Part shown: piece by piece, positions 24,886 through 34,001 of the stretch | How positions within the stretch are numbered: position 1 is the first letter of the stretch | Layout of the letters: every line of letters begins with the position of its first letter | Assembly: GCF_030159595.1 (NCBI RefSeq) | Contig: NZ_BSKJ01000013.1 | Span: 100,938 to 164,937 of the forward strand | DNA length: 64,000 bases | Direction of reading: 5' to 3' | Source of the DNA: Pseudomonas putida | GTDB taxonomy: Bacteria > Pseudomonadota > Gammaproteobacteria > Pseudomonadales > Pseudomonadaceae | The notes under the pieces: model-generated | What the model was told of the DNA's origin: nothing | Seen by the model: only the letters and a program-made list of their open reading frames with translations | The model's database searches: none | Program-made: the position numbers and the translations under genes

Positions 24886-27051
24886 ATGTCGCTTTCCAGT
24901 GGTTCCATGCAGTTGTCATCGCGCGAGAAGGGCTGGCTGCCCTGGTTCGGCAAAACCGGCAAGTTCAGCATGGGCTGGGCGTGCCGCCTGAACCGGGCGA
25001 GCTATCCGCAGATTGAAAAAACCTTCGAAGCCATCGCCCAGACCCGCGTGCAGTTGCTGCATGAGTGGACGCGCGAACAGTGGGAGCATCTGGCCGAGTT
25101 GGCGGAGCAGCTAGCGCCAGTGTTCGGTCAACCCTGCAGCACGCTGCTGCGGGACAAGCTGGCGCAGGCCGACGACTTTTCCGAATTGTTTGTGGTCGAT
25201 GCTGCTGGTAGCGTCATCGCTTCGACCTGGCCACAACGCGGCACGCCGCGAAGCGAACACACCGCAGCGCTGGCCCAAGGGCTGAAAGCGCCGTTCTTGC
25301 ACGGCCCCTACAGCGACCCGCTGACCCTGCGCATCGGCCCGTCGTCTTCGCGCTTCCACGATGAAGTGACACTGATGTTCTACCAACCCGTGAAGGTGGG
25401 GGGCAAAGTCCTCGGCTGCCTGTGCGGTCGAGTACCCAACGATGTGTTGGGCGACCTGATCCAGCGCGAGGCGGGGCATATCTTCGCCGACTCGGGCGAC
25501 AACTACCTGTTCATGGCGCAGTCGCGCTTCGACCCGGCGATCCAGCCCGGTACGGCCTTGTCGCGCTCGCGCTTCGAGGACGGCACCTTCACCCACGGCG
25601 AAAACCTCAAGAGCGGTGTGCACACGCCCTGGACCACCGTGCAGGTGCAGCGCCATACCGAACTGGAACTGCGCTTCACCGACCCTTCTACGCGCGCACT
25701 TCACCCCGGCGTGCGGGAAACAATCAGGCGCGGTGCCAACCTGTTCGTGACCTACCCCGGTTATTCGGACTATCGCCATGTGCCCGTGGTCGGCAAAGGC
25801 GTAACGTTCCAGTTGCCGGGCTCGCCCGACCGCTGGGGCATGATGTGCGAGGCCGATCTGGAGGAGGTCTACCGACGCCGCTCGCTGAGCTACGGGTTGA
25901 TGAAACCCTATGGGGCGATCATGGCGGGGTTATTCGGCTGCAACTACCTGGTGCAGCACTATGCCGGCCTGCCACAAGGGCTGAATGATGCCATTGTGGC
26001 CTTGAGCATGCTCGGCGCTACGCTGTTGTTCGGCGTGCTTGGGCCCAAGCGTCTGGCGGCCAGACTGGATGGCATGAGCGGCGTGCTGCGCACTATCGCC
26101 GAGGGGGAAGGCAACCTGCGTCAGCGCCTGGACATCAGTACGCTGGGCAACGATGAGAGCGCCGATATGGCGCGCTGGATCAACAGCTTCATCGACCGGC
26201 TGGACGCGGTGGTGGGGCAGGTGGTCAAGGCCAGTCGCACGGTCGGCAGCACCAACCAGATGATGCTCGGGCGCAGCCAGGAAGCCAGCGTAAGCTCCGC
26301 CGACGTGGCCGACGCCGTGCACCAGATGATGATCATCATGGAGGAGCAGCTCGGCGAGTTGCAGCAGGCCTCGGTCAGTGCCGAGCAGATGAAGCAGGCC
26401 ATGGACGAGGTTGTCAGCCGGGCGCGGGAGCAGTTCTTGGCGGTGCAGGCGGGCACGCAGTCTATTCGCGATGTGGTGGCGCGCTCGTCGTCCAGCGTGC
26501 AGCGGCTCGACAGCCGCATGGTCGAAATCGACAACATCACCGGTTTGATCAGTGAAATCACCAACCAGACCAACCTGCTGGCGCTCAATGCCGCCATCGA
26601 GGCGGCGCGTGCCGGGGAGCATGGCCGTGGCTTTGCAGTGGTGGCCGACGAGGTGCGCAGCCTTGCCGCGCGCACCTCGCGGGCTGCCGACGACATTCGC
26701 CACATGGTCGAAAGCCTGCAGGGCGAAACCCGGCAGGCCGTAAGCTTCATGGAGCAAGGTGTGCGGGACGTTGACAACAGCCTGCGCCTGGCCGAGGACG
26801 CGTCGTCCGAAAACGTGCAACTGCACCAGGCGGTGGAGGGCATGTTCGCCATCATCCAGCAGCTCAACCGGCGCAGTGTGGAATATGGCAAGACCATCGA
26901 CCAGGTCAACCAGTCCTCCAGCGAGATGCGCCAGACTGCTGTGGTGCTGCAGACCAGTGCGCAGAAAGTGAAGGTGGATGCCGGTAAACTGCAGAAGCTG
27001 GTGGGGCAGTTCGAAGTCAGCGATGATGGCGAGCGGGATGCTGCGGCTTAA
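24886..27051 (+). CDS. Methyl-accepting chemotaxis protein with central membrane hairpin
   Basis: About 721 aa from ATG 24886; other in-frame starts lie at 24832 and 24907, none with a good ribosome-binding site. The N-terminal ~330 residues show no TM helix and include a Cache/PAS-like strand (ELFVVDAAGSVIAST). Two close hydrophobic segments follow (YGAIMAGLFGCNYLVQHYAGL and AIVALSMLGATLLFGVLG), then a HAMP-like linker and the C-terminal signalling domain with the hairpin tip EITNQTNLLALNAAIEAARA. The sensor would thus be cytoplasmic, as in Aer-type receptors. It is divergent from pcaIJ, so a metabolic or aromatic stimulus is plausible but unproven. Confidence 0.9.
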   Translation: MSLSSGSMQLSSREKGWLPWFGKTGKFSMGWACRLNRASYPQIEKTFEAIAQTRVQLLHEWTREQWEHLAELAEQLAPVFGQPCSTLLRDKLAQADDFSELFVVDAAGSVIASTWPQRGTPRSEHTAALAQGLKAPFLHGPYSDPLTLRIGPSSSRFHDEVTLMFYQPVKVGGKVLGCLCGRVPNDVLGDLIQREAGHIFADSGDNYLFMAQSRFDPAIQPGTALSRSRFEDGTFTHGENLKSGVHTPWTTVQVQRHTELELRFTDPSTRALHPGVRETIRRGANLFVTYPGYSDYRHVPVVGKGVTFQLPGSPDRWGMMCEADLEEVYRRRSLSYGLMKPYGAIMAGLFGCNYLVQHYAGLPQGLNDAIVALSMLGATLLFGVLGPKRLAARLDGMSGVLRTIAEGEGNLRQRLDISTLGNDESADMARWINSFIDRLDAVVGQVVKASRTVGSTNQMMLGRSQEASVSSADVADAVHQMMIIMEEQLGELQQASVSAEQMKQAMDEVVSRAREQFLAVQAGTQSIRDVVARSSSSVQRLDSRMVEIDNITGLISEITNQTNLLALNAAIEAARAGEHGRGFAVVADEVRSLAARTSRAADDIRHMVESLQGETRQAVSFMEQGVRDVDNSLRLAEDASSENVQLHQAVEGMFAIIQQLNRRSVEYGKTIDQVNQSSSEMRQTAVVLQTSAQKVKVDAGKLQKLVGQFEVSDDGERDAAA

Positions 27052-27088
27052 GCTGCAGCACCCCCGTCCATTGAGCAAGGAGATCGCG

Positions 27089-27538
27089 ATGATCCGGCTG
27101 GCCGTAGCAGCTGATGAGCCTGAAGTCAGGTGTTGCGCCGAACAGGCCTACGCCCGTTATGTGCCACTGATCGGGCGCAAGCCCGCGCCGATGATCGCCG
27201 ACTTCGCCAGGCAGATAGCGCAAGGTGTGGTCTACGTTGCGACGGATGATCAAGCGGTCTTTCAGGGCTTCATTGTGTTCTATGCCGAGCACGGCCACAT
27301 GCTGCTGGAAAACGTCGCGGTCCTGCCCAGCGCGGCCGGGCAGGGTGTAGGAAAGGCGCTGATCCGCTTTTGTGAAGACGCTGCCCGGCAGCGCGGGATA
27401 AACGAGGTCCATCTTTACACCAACGAGATGATGACCGAGAACCTCTCGATTTATCCCAGGCTCGGCTATGTAAACGTGGGTCATCGGACGGAAGACGGTT
27501 TCAAGCGCGTTTACTTCGAGAAAACCCTCGTGCCCTGA
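27089..27538 (+). CDS. GNAT-family N-acetyltransferase
   Basis: 149 aa; ATG 27089 has AAGGAG 8 bp upstream. The GNAT core is complete: strand 4 MLLENVAVLPSAAGQGVGKA, where the V/A motif 'VAVLPSAAGQGVGKALI' gives the Q-x-x-G-x-G/A acetyl-CoA loop, followed by helix 3 and HLYTNEMMTENLSIYPRLGY with the late tyrosine. The acceptor is not predictable. It starts 37 bp after the chemoreceptor and may share its transcript. Confidence 0.9.
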   Translation: MIRLAVAADEPEVRCCAEQAYARYVPLIGRKPAPMIADFARQIAQGVVYVATDDQAVFQGFIVFYAEHGHMLLENVAVLPSAAGQGVGKALIRFCEDAARQRGINEVHLYTNEMMTENLSIYPRLGYVNVGHRTEDGFKRVYFEKTLVP

Positions 27539-27648
27539 TACCACACTCGTGCACGCGTACAAAGCACGTCGCGCACCAAGGCAATGCGTCATGCACCCCA
27601 GCTTCAGGCATCATGTACCCAGCCCCACCCGAAAGCTGAAGCCGCCAA

Positions 27649-28527
27649 ATGCCAGAATCCCCAAACCCTAATCGGGCCATCTACGACCTGGACATGCTCC
27701 GCACCGTGGTCATGGTGGCCGACTGCGGCAGCTTCACCACCGCCGCCGCACGCCTGCATTCCACCCAGTCCACGGTCAGCCAGAAGGTGCGCCGGCTGGA
27801 GGAAATGGTCGGCCACCAGTTGCTCGATCGTAGCAACCGCGAGGTGCACCCGACCGATGCCGGTGAAACCTTGCTGCGTTACGCCCGGCACCTGCTGGCG
27901 GTGAGCAGCCAGTTGACCGAGGCCATGTCGGGCGGGGTGACGGTGACCGTGCGCATCGGCCTGCCGGACGATTTTGTCGCGGGCAAGACGATGCAAGCGT
28001 TGGCGGCGTTCAATCGGCGCAACCCGTCGGTGAAGCTGGAGATTACTGGTGGCCTTAGCCGCGACCTGATGAGCACCTATGACCGTGGCGAGCTGGACCT
28101 GGTGTTGATCAAGCAGCGACGTCACAGCCGCGAGGCGAATGCCTGCCAGCCGGAGCGCATAGAGTGGATCGACAGTGCGCAGTACCCGTGCTTTGCCCAG
28201 GACCCGATTCCGCTGGTGACCTTTCCGCCGCGCGGGTTGTACCGGGATGACATGATCAGTGCGGTCGAGGCCATGGGGCGGCGTTGGCGGATTGCATTCA
28301 CCAGTTCGAGCCTGGCAGGGATTCAGGAGGCGGTGGCCAACGGGCTGGGGGTGAGCCTGTTGCCATCGCGGGTGGTGACGGCGGGGCATCGGGTGCTGGG
28401 GGGGGAAGAAGGGTTCAAGCCGATCAAAGTGTTTGAGGCGGCGATTTTTCATCGGCCTACGGCGGATCCGATGGTTATGGAGTTGGCCGAAATTCTGATT
28501 GGTATTTTGCGGGCAGAGGCAGAGTGA
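27649..28527 (+). CDS. LysR-family transcriptional regulator
   Basis: 292 aa. The N-terminal winged HTH is typical: DLDMLRTVVMVADCGSFTTA, then ARLHSTQSTVSQKVRRLEEM and LLDRSNREVHPTDAGE. The effector domain follows from ~90 (VTVRIGLPDDFVAGKTMQAL). It is separated from the amidohydrolase gene by a large REP pair; whether it controls the amidohydrolase/MFS pair or something else cannot be read, because its own upstream neighbours are on the same strand rather than divergent. Confidence 0.92.
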   Translation: MPESPNPNRAIYDLDMLRTVVMVADCGSFTTAAARLHSTQSTVSQKVRRLEEMVGHQLLDRSNREVHPTDAGETLLRYARHLLAVSSQLTEAMSGGVTVTVRIGLPDDFVAGKTMQALAAFNRRNPSVKLEITGGLSRDLMSTYDRGELDLVLIKQRRHSREANACQPERIEWIDSAQYPCFAQDPIPLVTFPPRGLYRDDMISAVEAMGRRWRIAFTSSSLAGIQEAVANGLGVSLLPSRVVTAGHRVLGGEEGFKPIKVFEAAIFHRPTADPMVMELAEILIGILRAEAE

Positions 28528-28557
28528 ACCACCTCCGTGACTGTAACGAAGCGCGGA

Positions 28558-28648
28558 CCCTGTGGGAGCGGGTTTACCCGCGAAGAAGGCAACGCGATTG
28601 ATGCCACCGGCTTTGCCGGTGTTCGCGGGTAAACCCGCTCCCACAGGG
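28558..28648. repeat. REP pair in inverted orientation (BIME-like)
   Basis: Two P. putida REP units face each other: CCCTGTGGGAGCGGGTTTAC at the left and GTAAACCCGCTCCCACAGGG at the right, with CCGCGAA / TTCGCGG continuing the match, so the outer 27 bp are perfectly complementary. The centre has its own hairpin (ACCGGC TTT GCCGGT). It lies between convergent genes and should also act as a bidirectional terminator. Confidence 0.95.
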
Positions 28649-28688
28649 GCGGAGTAGGGCTCAAGATGTGTGCTTCGCCTGTGGTTGG

Positions 28689-29906
28689 TTAACGGCGTAC
28701 TTCTGCAGCAAATTGAGTAGCCTTCAACTGCAACTGCGCAGGCCCGCCCCAGAACGCCGCGTGGCGCACGATCACCCGCTCATGAATGGCAGCCGCCACT
28801 GCCGCAGCGGCATTCGGCGCCTTGAACAGGATGAAGCTGGCTTCATTGCCCACCTTCAAGCCGTAATCCTGTTTACCCATCACGCCGGCACCCGCCTCGG
28901 TCGCCATGTGCAACGCCACTCGCAGTTCCTCATCGGTGTTGAAGCCTGACCGGTAGCTGACCAGCATGGCCCGTTGCAGCATGTCGCCGTTGCCGTAGGG
29001 CCACCAGGCATCCTGGATGTTGTCGTTACCGGTGAATACCCGCACCCCGCCCGCTCGCAGGCGCAGCACGGGTGGGAACGCATGCTCGCCGGGGGCGTTG
29101 GTCATGATGGAAATGCCAGCGCCAGCCAGCACTTCGGCGATGCGGTCGACCACAGCATCGGAGACGTCGCCCAGCCCATAGGCGTGGCTGACCGCCACCA
29201 GGCCTTGCATGCTCAGCGCCTGGGTGCGGGCGGCGATGCGTTCGAGTTGGGCGATGCAGATGTCGCCGGGCTCATGCAGGTGGATATCAACCTTCACGCC
29301 ATTGCGGTCGGCAATGCCGAACACGATGTCCAGCTGGGCATCGGCGTCGCCATCCAGTGTGGTCGGGTCGATGCCGCCGACCACCTGTACACCTTCGCGG
29401 ATGGCCGCTTCCATCACTTCGGCGGTGCCGGGGCAGGTCACCACCCCGGCCTGGGGGAAGGCCACCAGTTCGATGTCGATCAGGTCTTTCCACTTGTCCC
29501 GGGCTTCGAGCATGGCGTGCAGGTTGGTCAGGCCGGTAGTGGCGTCCACGTCCACATGGCAGCGCATGGCCAGGGTGCCGAACGAGGCGGCCTGGCGAAT
29601 CAGTGCGTCGGCGCGCTCGATGATGGGCGGGGCGCTGGCCAGTTCGCGTTTTTCCACGGCCAGGCGCTCGCGCAGGCTGGCCACGGGTTGGTGCGGGCGC
29701 CAGCGGTCGCCGACGAAGCTTTTGTCCAGGTGGATGTGGCCGTCGACAAAGCCCGGCAGCACCAGCAGGCCTTCGAGGTCGATGGTTTCGCGGGCCGTTG
29801 TGTTGGCGCGTTGCGGGCCGATGTGGCTGATGCGGCCGTTGCTTACGGCAATGTTCAGAGGCAGGCCATCGGCGTCGATGGCGTTGATGAACTCACGGTC
29901 GTTCAT
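28689..29906 (-). CDS. Amidohydrolase of the cytosine deaminase type
   Basis: 405 aa from ATG 29906 (AAAAAGG 7 bp upstream; the frame is open further but without a start signal). Metal-site motifs in the order of CodA: HIHLDKS, then HLHEPGD, a histidine in AVSHAYG, and TGNDNIQDAWWPYGNGDML in place of the 'GHDD..D.W.P.G' segment. The latter has N before the Asp-equivalent region, so the exact deaminase residues differ from E. coli CodA. The protein should hydrolyse or deaminate a cyclic amide/amidine, such as a pyrimidine, triazine or hydantoin-like ring. The MFS gene is divergent, suggesting a transport-plus-hydrolysis pair. Confidence 0.85.
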   Translation of the reverse strand: MNDREFINAIDADGLPLNIAVSNGRISHIGPQRANTTARETIDLEGLLVLPGFVDGHIHLDKSFVGDRWRPHQPVASLRERLAVEKRELASAPPIIERADALIRQAASFGTLAMRCHVDVDATTGLTNLHAMLEARDKWKDLIDIELVAFPQAGVVTCPGTAEVMEAAIREGVQVVGGIDPTTLDGDADAQLDIVFGIADRNGVKVDIHLHEPGDICIAQLERIAARTQALSMQGLVAVSHAYGLGDVSDAVVDRIAEVLAGAGISIMTNAPGEHAFPPVLRLRAGGVRVFTGNDNIQDAWWPYGNGDMLQRAMLVSYRSGFNTDEELRVALHMATEAGAGVMGKQDYGLKVGNEASFILFKAPNAAAAVAAAIHERVIVRHAAFWGGPAQLQLKATQFAAEVRR

Positions 29907-29974
29907 GGTTGGGCCTTTTTTACTAACGGCTTGGGTGACATACCACGGTAGGGCGGATGCGGGCATGTCTCCAA

Positions 29975-30069
29975 TTAATTATCAGGATCGACAGCAGTGC
30001 GTTTCTGGATACAGGCAGTGGAGGTTGGCCTGCATTAAAAAGCCCACTGAAGTGGATTCCGATAATTAA
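29975..30069. promoter_or_regulatory. Inverted repeat in the amidohydrolase/MFS divergent promoter region
   Basis: TTAATTATC (29975-29983) and GATAATTAA (30061-30069) are perfect inverted copies 77 bp apart in the 284-bp gap between two divergent genes. The symmetry suggests one regulator controlling both directions, possibly with DNA looping. The regulator is not known; the LysR gene at 27649 is a candidate. Confidence 0.5.
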
Positions 30070-30190
30070 CTGTCAAAGCCTTCGATCTCGGCCCAGGATT
30101 GACCGCCTGATCCGTCCGACCGCTTGCTGCGGCGTGTTCCGGGCAGGTCATCACACACAATAAAAACAAATGCCGTGTCGGAGTCCTTCC

Positions 30191-31345
30191 ATGATCAATG
30201 ATTCCAAGCTGCTGCGTGCCGCCTTGATTTTCATTGCCTGTACTTCATTCATCGTCTGTGGCGTGCAACCCATTTTCATGGGTTTGGTCACGGAACAACT
30301 GAGCCTGTCACTCGATCAGCAGGGCTGGGTGGTGTCGGTCGAGATGATCGGCATGACCCTGGGCACCTTGCTATGCCCGATGCTGATGAAGCGCCATGGT
30401 GGGCGTAGCCTTTGCCTGTTCGTGGGGGCGCTGTGCGTGGTGTTGAGCATTGCGACGGCCTTTGCCACCACCAATAACGTGTTGCTGATTGTGCGCCTGG
30501 CGGCCGGCACATGTGCGGGGCTGGTGTACGCCTATGCCGTTTCCACGCTGGGTCGGTTGCCCAACCAGGACCGGTCGTTCGGGTTGATGCTGTTGCTGCA
30601 AACGCCCGAGTACTCGCTGTTCTCCGCAGCGTTGCCGTTGCTGGCCGCGCAGAGTGGCACCGTGACTGCCTTGTGCGCGTTTGGCCTGTGGTACTTGCTG
30701 ATCTGCGGCGCCAGCCTGGTGTTGCCGCGCCGTCCGGCGGCGTTGCTGGCCAATGGCGAAGGCTCACCTACCCAGGGCGGTTCAGCGCGTACCGGGCGTA
30801 CGGCGTTGGTGGGCATGCTGTTCATGCAGATCGCCATCTACTGCGTGTGGGGCTTCATCGACCAGCTGGCCCGAGACCAGGGCATCAGCGGTGTCGATAT
30901 CGGTTGGGCGTTCGGCCTGTCGGCCATTGGCGGCCTGCCTGGGGCGGGGCTGCCAAGCCTGTTGGGGGCGCGGGTCAATCGCCAGCTGATGATTGCCGTG
31001 GGGCTGGTGGCGGTGTTCATTTCCATCGCCATGCTCACGGGCCATACCCGCACGCCGATGCAGTTGTTCGTCGCGTTGTTGCTGATCAACTTTGGCTGGG
31101 TGCTGTCACTGTCGTATTACATGGCGCTGATCACCACCAACGACCCGACCGGCAAGCTTACGCCGCTGGTCAGCATCACATTGATGGGGGCAGCAGCGGT
31201 AACGCCGGCACTCATTGCCATGCTGGTGGAGGGCTCCAGCCAGCAGTTGATATTCCTGCTTGGAACGGGGGCGTTGGTGGTTGCCTTTGCGGTTACCTGC
31301 CTTGGGGTGGGTAACAAGGGGATGCGCAGCAAAGCTGCTTGCTGA
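30191..31345 (+). CDS. MFS transporter
   Basis: 384 aa from ATG 30191 (GGAG 8 bp upstream). About 12 hydrophobic segments; the loop between TM2 and TM3 reads PMLMKRHGGRSLCLFVGAL, the position of the MFS 'G.L.DR.GRR' motif in degenerate form. A compact, loop-poor member of the family. Divergent from the cytosine-deaminase-like amidohydrolase, so its substrate is likely a nitrogen heterocycle or the product of that enzyme; this is inference from position. Confidence 0.88.
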   Translation: MINDSKLLRAALIFIACTSFIVCGVQPIFMGLVTEQLSLSLDQQGWVVSVEMIGMTLGTLLCPMLMKRHGGRSLCLFVGALCVVLSIATAFATTNNVLLIVRLAAGTCAGLVYAYAVSTLGRLPNQDRSFGLMLLLQTPEYSLFSAALPLLAAQSGTVTALCAFGLWYLLICGASLVLPRRPAALLANGEGSPTQGGSARTGRTALVGMLFMQIAIYCVWGFIDQLARDQGISGVDIGWAFGLSAIGGLPGAGLPSLLGARVNRQLMIAVGLVAVFISIAMLTGHTRTPMQLFVALLLINFGWVLSLSYYMALITTNDPTGKLTPLVSITLMGAAAVTPALIAMLVEGSSQQLIFLLGTGALVVAFAVTCLGVGNKGMRSKAAC

Positions 31346-31380
31346 GCAGTGCCCCTGGTATAGCCATTGCCGGCTCACCT

Positions 31381-32274
31381 TCAGCCCTTGGCAATGGGCT
31401 CCGGCAAGCCTTTCACGCCGGGGTTCAACGCGAACACGCCGCCGGCCAGTGGCTGGTCGCTCAGGTCGATGCCTTGCGGGCGAATCGATGTCACGAACAG
31501 CGTATCCAGCTGCGGGCCGCCGAATGCGCACATGGTGGGTTTCTTCACGGGGAGCGGCAGGGCGCGGTCCAGCTTGCCGTCGGGGGTAAAGCGCAGTACC
31601 TGGCCGGCATCGATCGCGCAGATCCAGTAGCAGCCTTCGGCATCCACTGCGGCCCCGTCCGGCCGACCGGGGTGCTGGTTCATGTCGACGAATATTCGGC
31701 GGTTGTGCGGTGTGCCGCTGTCGATGTCGTAGTCGAAGGCCCAGATCAGCTGGACGCTGGGGTGCGAGTCGGAGACATACAGGGTTTTGCCGTCCGGGCT
31801 GAACGCCATGCCGTTGGGCACGATCAGTGGGTCCAGACGCGCTTGCAATGGCGTTATCGGTCCGTCTGCCATTGCGTCATATCGGTACAGTGCACCCACC
31901 GGCTCGGCGCCCATGTTGGTTTGCATCGTGCCGGCCCAGAAGCGCCCTTGGCGGTCACAGCGCCCGTCATTGAAGCGCATGCCGGGTCTGGCGTGTTCGA
32001 CACTGGCACGTTTGTCGGCCAGCAGGCGGCCGTCTGCCTGAGGGGTGAGATGGAAGATTCCGCTTTCCTGGGCCCCCAGCCAATGGCCTTGTTGGCTGCG
32101 GACAATGCAGCCGAGCATTTCGTCTGCCGTCCAGTGATGGGTCTGGCCGTCCGGTTGCCAGCGGTGCAGGCGACCTGCCGGTATATCCACCCAGTACAAG
32201 GCATTTTCCTGCGGGTGCCAGACCGGGCTTTCGCCCGTGGCATTGCGTGCGTCGGTAATCAGTTCGGCTGTCAT
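31381..32274 (-). CDS. SMP-30/gluconolactonase-type sugar lactonase
   Basis: 297 aa. Six-bladed propeller family with its metal ligands in order: GESPVWHPQENALYWVDIPA (Glu early in 'GESP.W'), RFNDGRCDRQGRFWAGTM (Asn in 'FNDG'), NGMAFSPDGKTLYVSDS (Asn and Asp) and a later GRPDGAAVDAEGCYWICA. These proteins open aldonolactones. Next to uronate dehydrogenase (26 bp apart, same strand), the natural substrate is galactaro- or glucarolactone made by that enzyme. Cytoplasmic. Regulation probably shared with udh and the porin. Confidence 0.9.
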   Translation of the reverse strand: MTAELITDARNATGESPVWHPQENALYWVDIPAGRLHRWQPDGQTHHWTADEMLGCIVRSQQGHWLGAQESGIFHLTPQADGRLLADKRASVEHARPGMRFNDGRCDRQGRFWAGTMQTNMGAEPVGALYRYDAMADGPITPLQARLDPLIVPNGMAFSPDGKTLYVSDSHPSVQLIWAFDYDIDSGTPHNRRIFVDMNQHPGRPDGAAVDAEGCYWICAIDAGQVLRFTPDGKLDRALPLPVKKPTMCAFGGPQLDTLFVTSIRPQGIDLSDQPLAGGVFALNPGVKGLPEPIAKG

Positions 32275-32300
32275 GGAAGCATTCTGCGCTCTATCGGGGG

Positions 32301-33119
32301 TCAGTCGCCAAATGGGCCGGCAGCGGTGAAAGCGCCGCCTTGCAGGTGGGCTGTTGGATCATTTGCTGCGGGCTTTGGCTGTTGCTCCAATGCCGGACGG
32401 AAGCGCTCGGAGCTGTCTTTGGGGGTGAAGCCCAGGTGTGCGGCGTGGCGGTTGCTCCACCACAGGTCGCGGTTATCGGACACGCCATACACCACGGTAT
32501 GCCCGACGTTTTCGGCCAGCAATGCACGCTCCACCAGGTGTGCCAGGTCGCCGTAGCTCAGCCAGGTGGACAACATGCGCACATTGCGGGGTTCGGGGAA
32601 TGAAGAGCCGATGCGCAGGCTGACGGTTTCGATGCCGTAGCGATGGAAGTAGAACGTCGCCAGGTCTTCGCCGTAGGCCTTCGACAGCCCGTAATAGCAG
32701 TCTGGCCGGCGCGGCGAATGCGCATCCACTTGTTCGCCCTGGGGGTAAAAGCCGGTCACATGGTTGGAACTGGCGAACACCACGCGTTTGATGCCGTGCT
32801 TACGGGCGGCCTCATAAATGTGGAAGGTGCCGACGATGTTGGCTTGCAGAATCTCTTCGAAGGCGCGTTCGGTGGAAATCCCGCCCAGGTGCACGATGGC
32901 GTCCACATCCTTGGCCAGCGCCAGTACGCCGGCCTTGTCAGCCAGGTCGCAGTTGATGACTTCTTCATGCTCGCCCGTAGCTGTTGCCATTGGGCTGATG
33001 TCCGATGCGCGCACGATGTTGGCGTGCGCTTGCAGTGCTTCGCGCAGCACTTGCCCGAGCCCGCCGGCGGCACCGGTGAGCAGCAGGCGGTTGAAGGGTT
33101 TGCGGTTGGTCTTGGTCAT
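32301..33119 (-). CDS. udh: Uronate dehydrogenase (NAD)
   Basis: 272 aa. Short-chain/extended dehydrogenase closely resembling P. putida Udh as I recall it: NAD loop LLTGAAGGLGQVLREAL (Gly-rich), the SDISPMA strand end, IVHLGGISTERAFEEILQAN, the catalytic YYGLSKAYGEDLA (Y-x-x-x-K), IETVSLRIGSSFPEPRNVRM, and WWSNRHAAHLGFTPKDSSE. It oxidises D-galacturonate or D-glucuronate to the aldarolactone, the first step of the oxidative uronate pathway. Neighbouring lactonase, porin, enolase-type enzyme and polygalacturonase make galacturonate from pectin the likely substrate. Confidence 0.93.
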   Translation of the reverse strand: MTKTNRKPFNRLLLTGAAGGLGQVLREALQAHANIVRASDISPMATATGEHEEVINCDLADKAGVLALAKDVDAIVHLGGISTERAFEEILQANIVGTFHIYEAARKHGIKRVVFASSNHVTGFYPQGEQVDAHSPRRPDCYYGLSKAYGEDLATFYFHRYGIETVSLRIGSSFPEPRNVRMLSTWLSYGDLAHLVERALLAENVGHTVVYGVSDNRDLWWSNRHAAHLGFTPKDSSERFRPALEQQPKPAANDPTAHLQGGAFTAAGPFGD

Positions 33120-33194
33120 TGTCTTGGGGCCTTTTACTGAAACGGCATGAAGGTGCCGTGCTGGTGCGACACCGGCATGGGCGGGCGGTTGCCC

Positions 33195-33920
33195 TTACAG
33201 GAAGTTGTACTGGATACCCAGGCGCCAACGGGCCTGGCGATCGTCCGTGTAGCTGTTGACCTTGATGTCACCCACTTCCATGAACGGCGCCCACTGTTTG
33301 TTGAGCTTGTACTTGATGATCAGGTTCTGCTCGTAGTCGCGCTTCTTGTTGTCGTAGCGGATGTAGTCGGTGGTGAAGTGGATGTACTGGTACTCGAATG
33401 CCCATGGGCCGCTGGGGGTGTAGCCGAGCCACCCTTCAAGGCGGGTGGTGTTCTGGTCGTCCTTGGCGCGGTCAGCCTTGCTGTGGTCGACCTGATCCCG
33501 GTCGAGACTGCGCGCGTCGTGGCGCACGCGAGTGGCGACGTACCAGGTATCGCTGAGCTTGTAGTTGTACTTCAAGCCGAACTTGTAGGTGGTTGAATCC
33601 TTGGAGCTGTCCATCTGGAAGGCAGGGGTCCAGGTCGACTTGGGGCTCGTCTTGTAGTTGTAGTCCACGGTGAACTCATGGCCGTTGTTGACCATGTTGT
33701 CGTAGGCGACGTCTTCGCGGTCGCCGGCCGTCTTGTATTTGATTTCTGCGGCAAACCCCAGGCCGCTGTCCTTGCGGTAACTCAGCTTTATCCGGTCGGA
33801 GTGAATGCTGTCGTCTTCTGTGAAGCCGTGTCGGTAGTTGATGCTGGCGGAGTCCGCGCAGGCGTAGAACGACAAGCCGAGGGTGCTGGCGGCGATGAGG
33901 CGGCGAAGTGTGTTGTTCAT
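33195..33920 (-). CDS. KdgM-like oligogalacturonate porin
   Basis: 241 aa with a signal peptide cleaved near CADSAS. Mature protein is all alternating beta strands (YRHGFTEDDSIHSDRIKLSY, GLGFAAEIKYK, EFTVDYNYK, YKFGLKYNYKLSDTWYVATR, WRLGIQYNFL at the end) with a C-terminal Phe-Leu, as for a small 12-strand barrel of the KdgM family. KdgM channels carry oligogalacturonides from pectin breakdown across the outer membrane. Convergent logic with the polygalacturonase and udh supports this. Transcribed leftwards from the 344-bp region shared with the enolase-type gene. Confidence 0.87.
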   Translation of the reverse strand: MNNTLRRLIAASTLGLSFYACADSASINYRHGFTEDDSIHSDRIKLSYRKDSGLGFAAEIKYKTAGDREDVAYDNMVNNGHEFTVDYNYKTSPKSTWTPAFQMDSSKDSTTYKFGLKYNYKLSDTWYVATRVRHDARSLDRDQVDHSKADRAKDDQNTTRLEGWLGYTPSGPWAFEYQYIHFTTDYIRYDNKKRDYEQNLIIKYKLNKQWAPFMEVGDIKVNSYTDDRQARWRLGIQYNFL

Positions 33921-34001
33921 GCGATCTCTTTTTTTGTTTTTGTTGAGGACGTGATGAGGCGTGCGAGCAAGGGTGGGGTGAGGTGGTGAGCGCTCCGTGA
34001 T

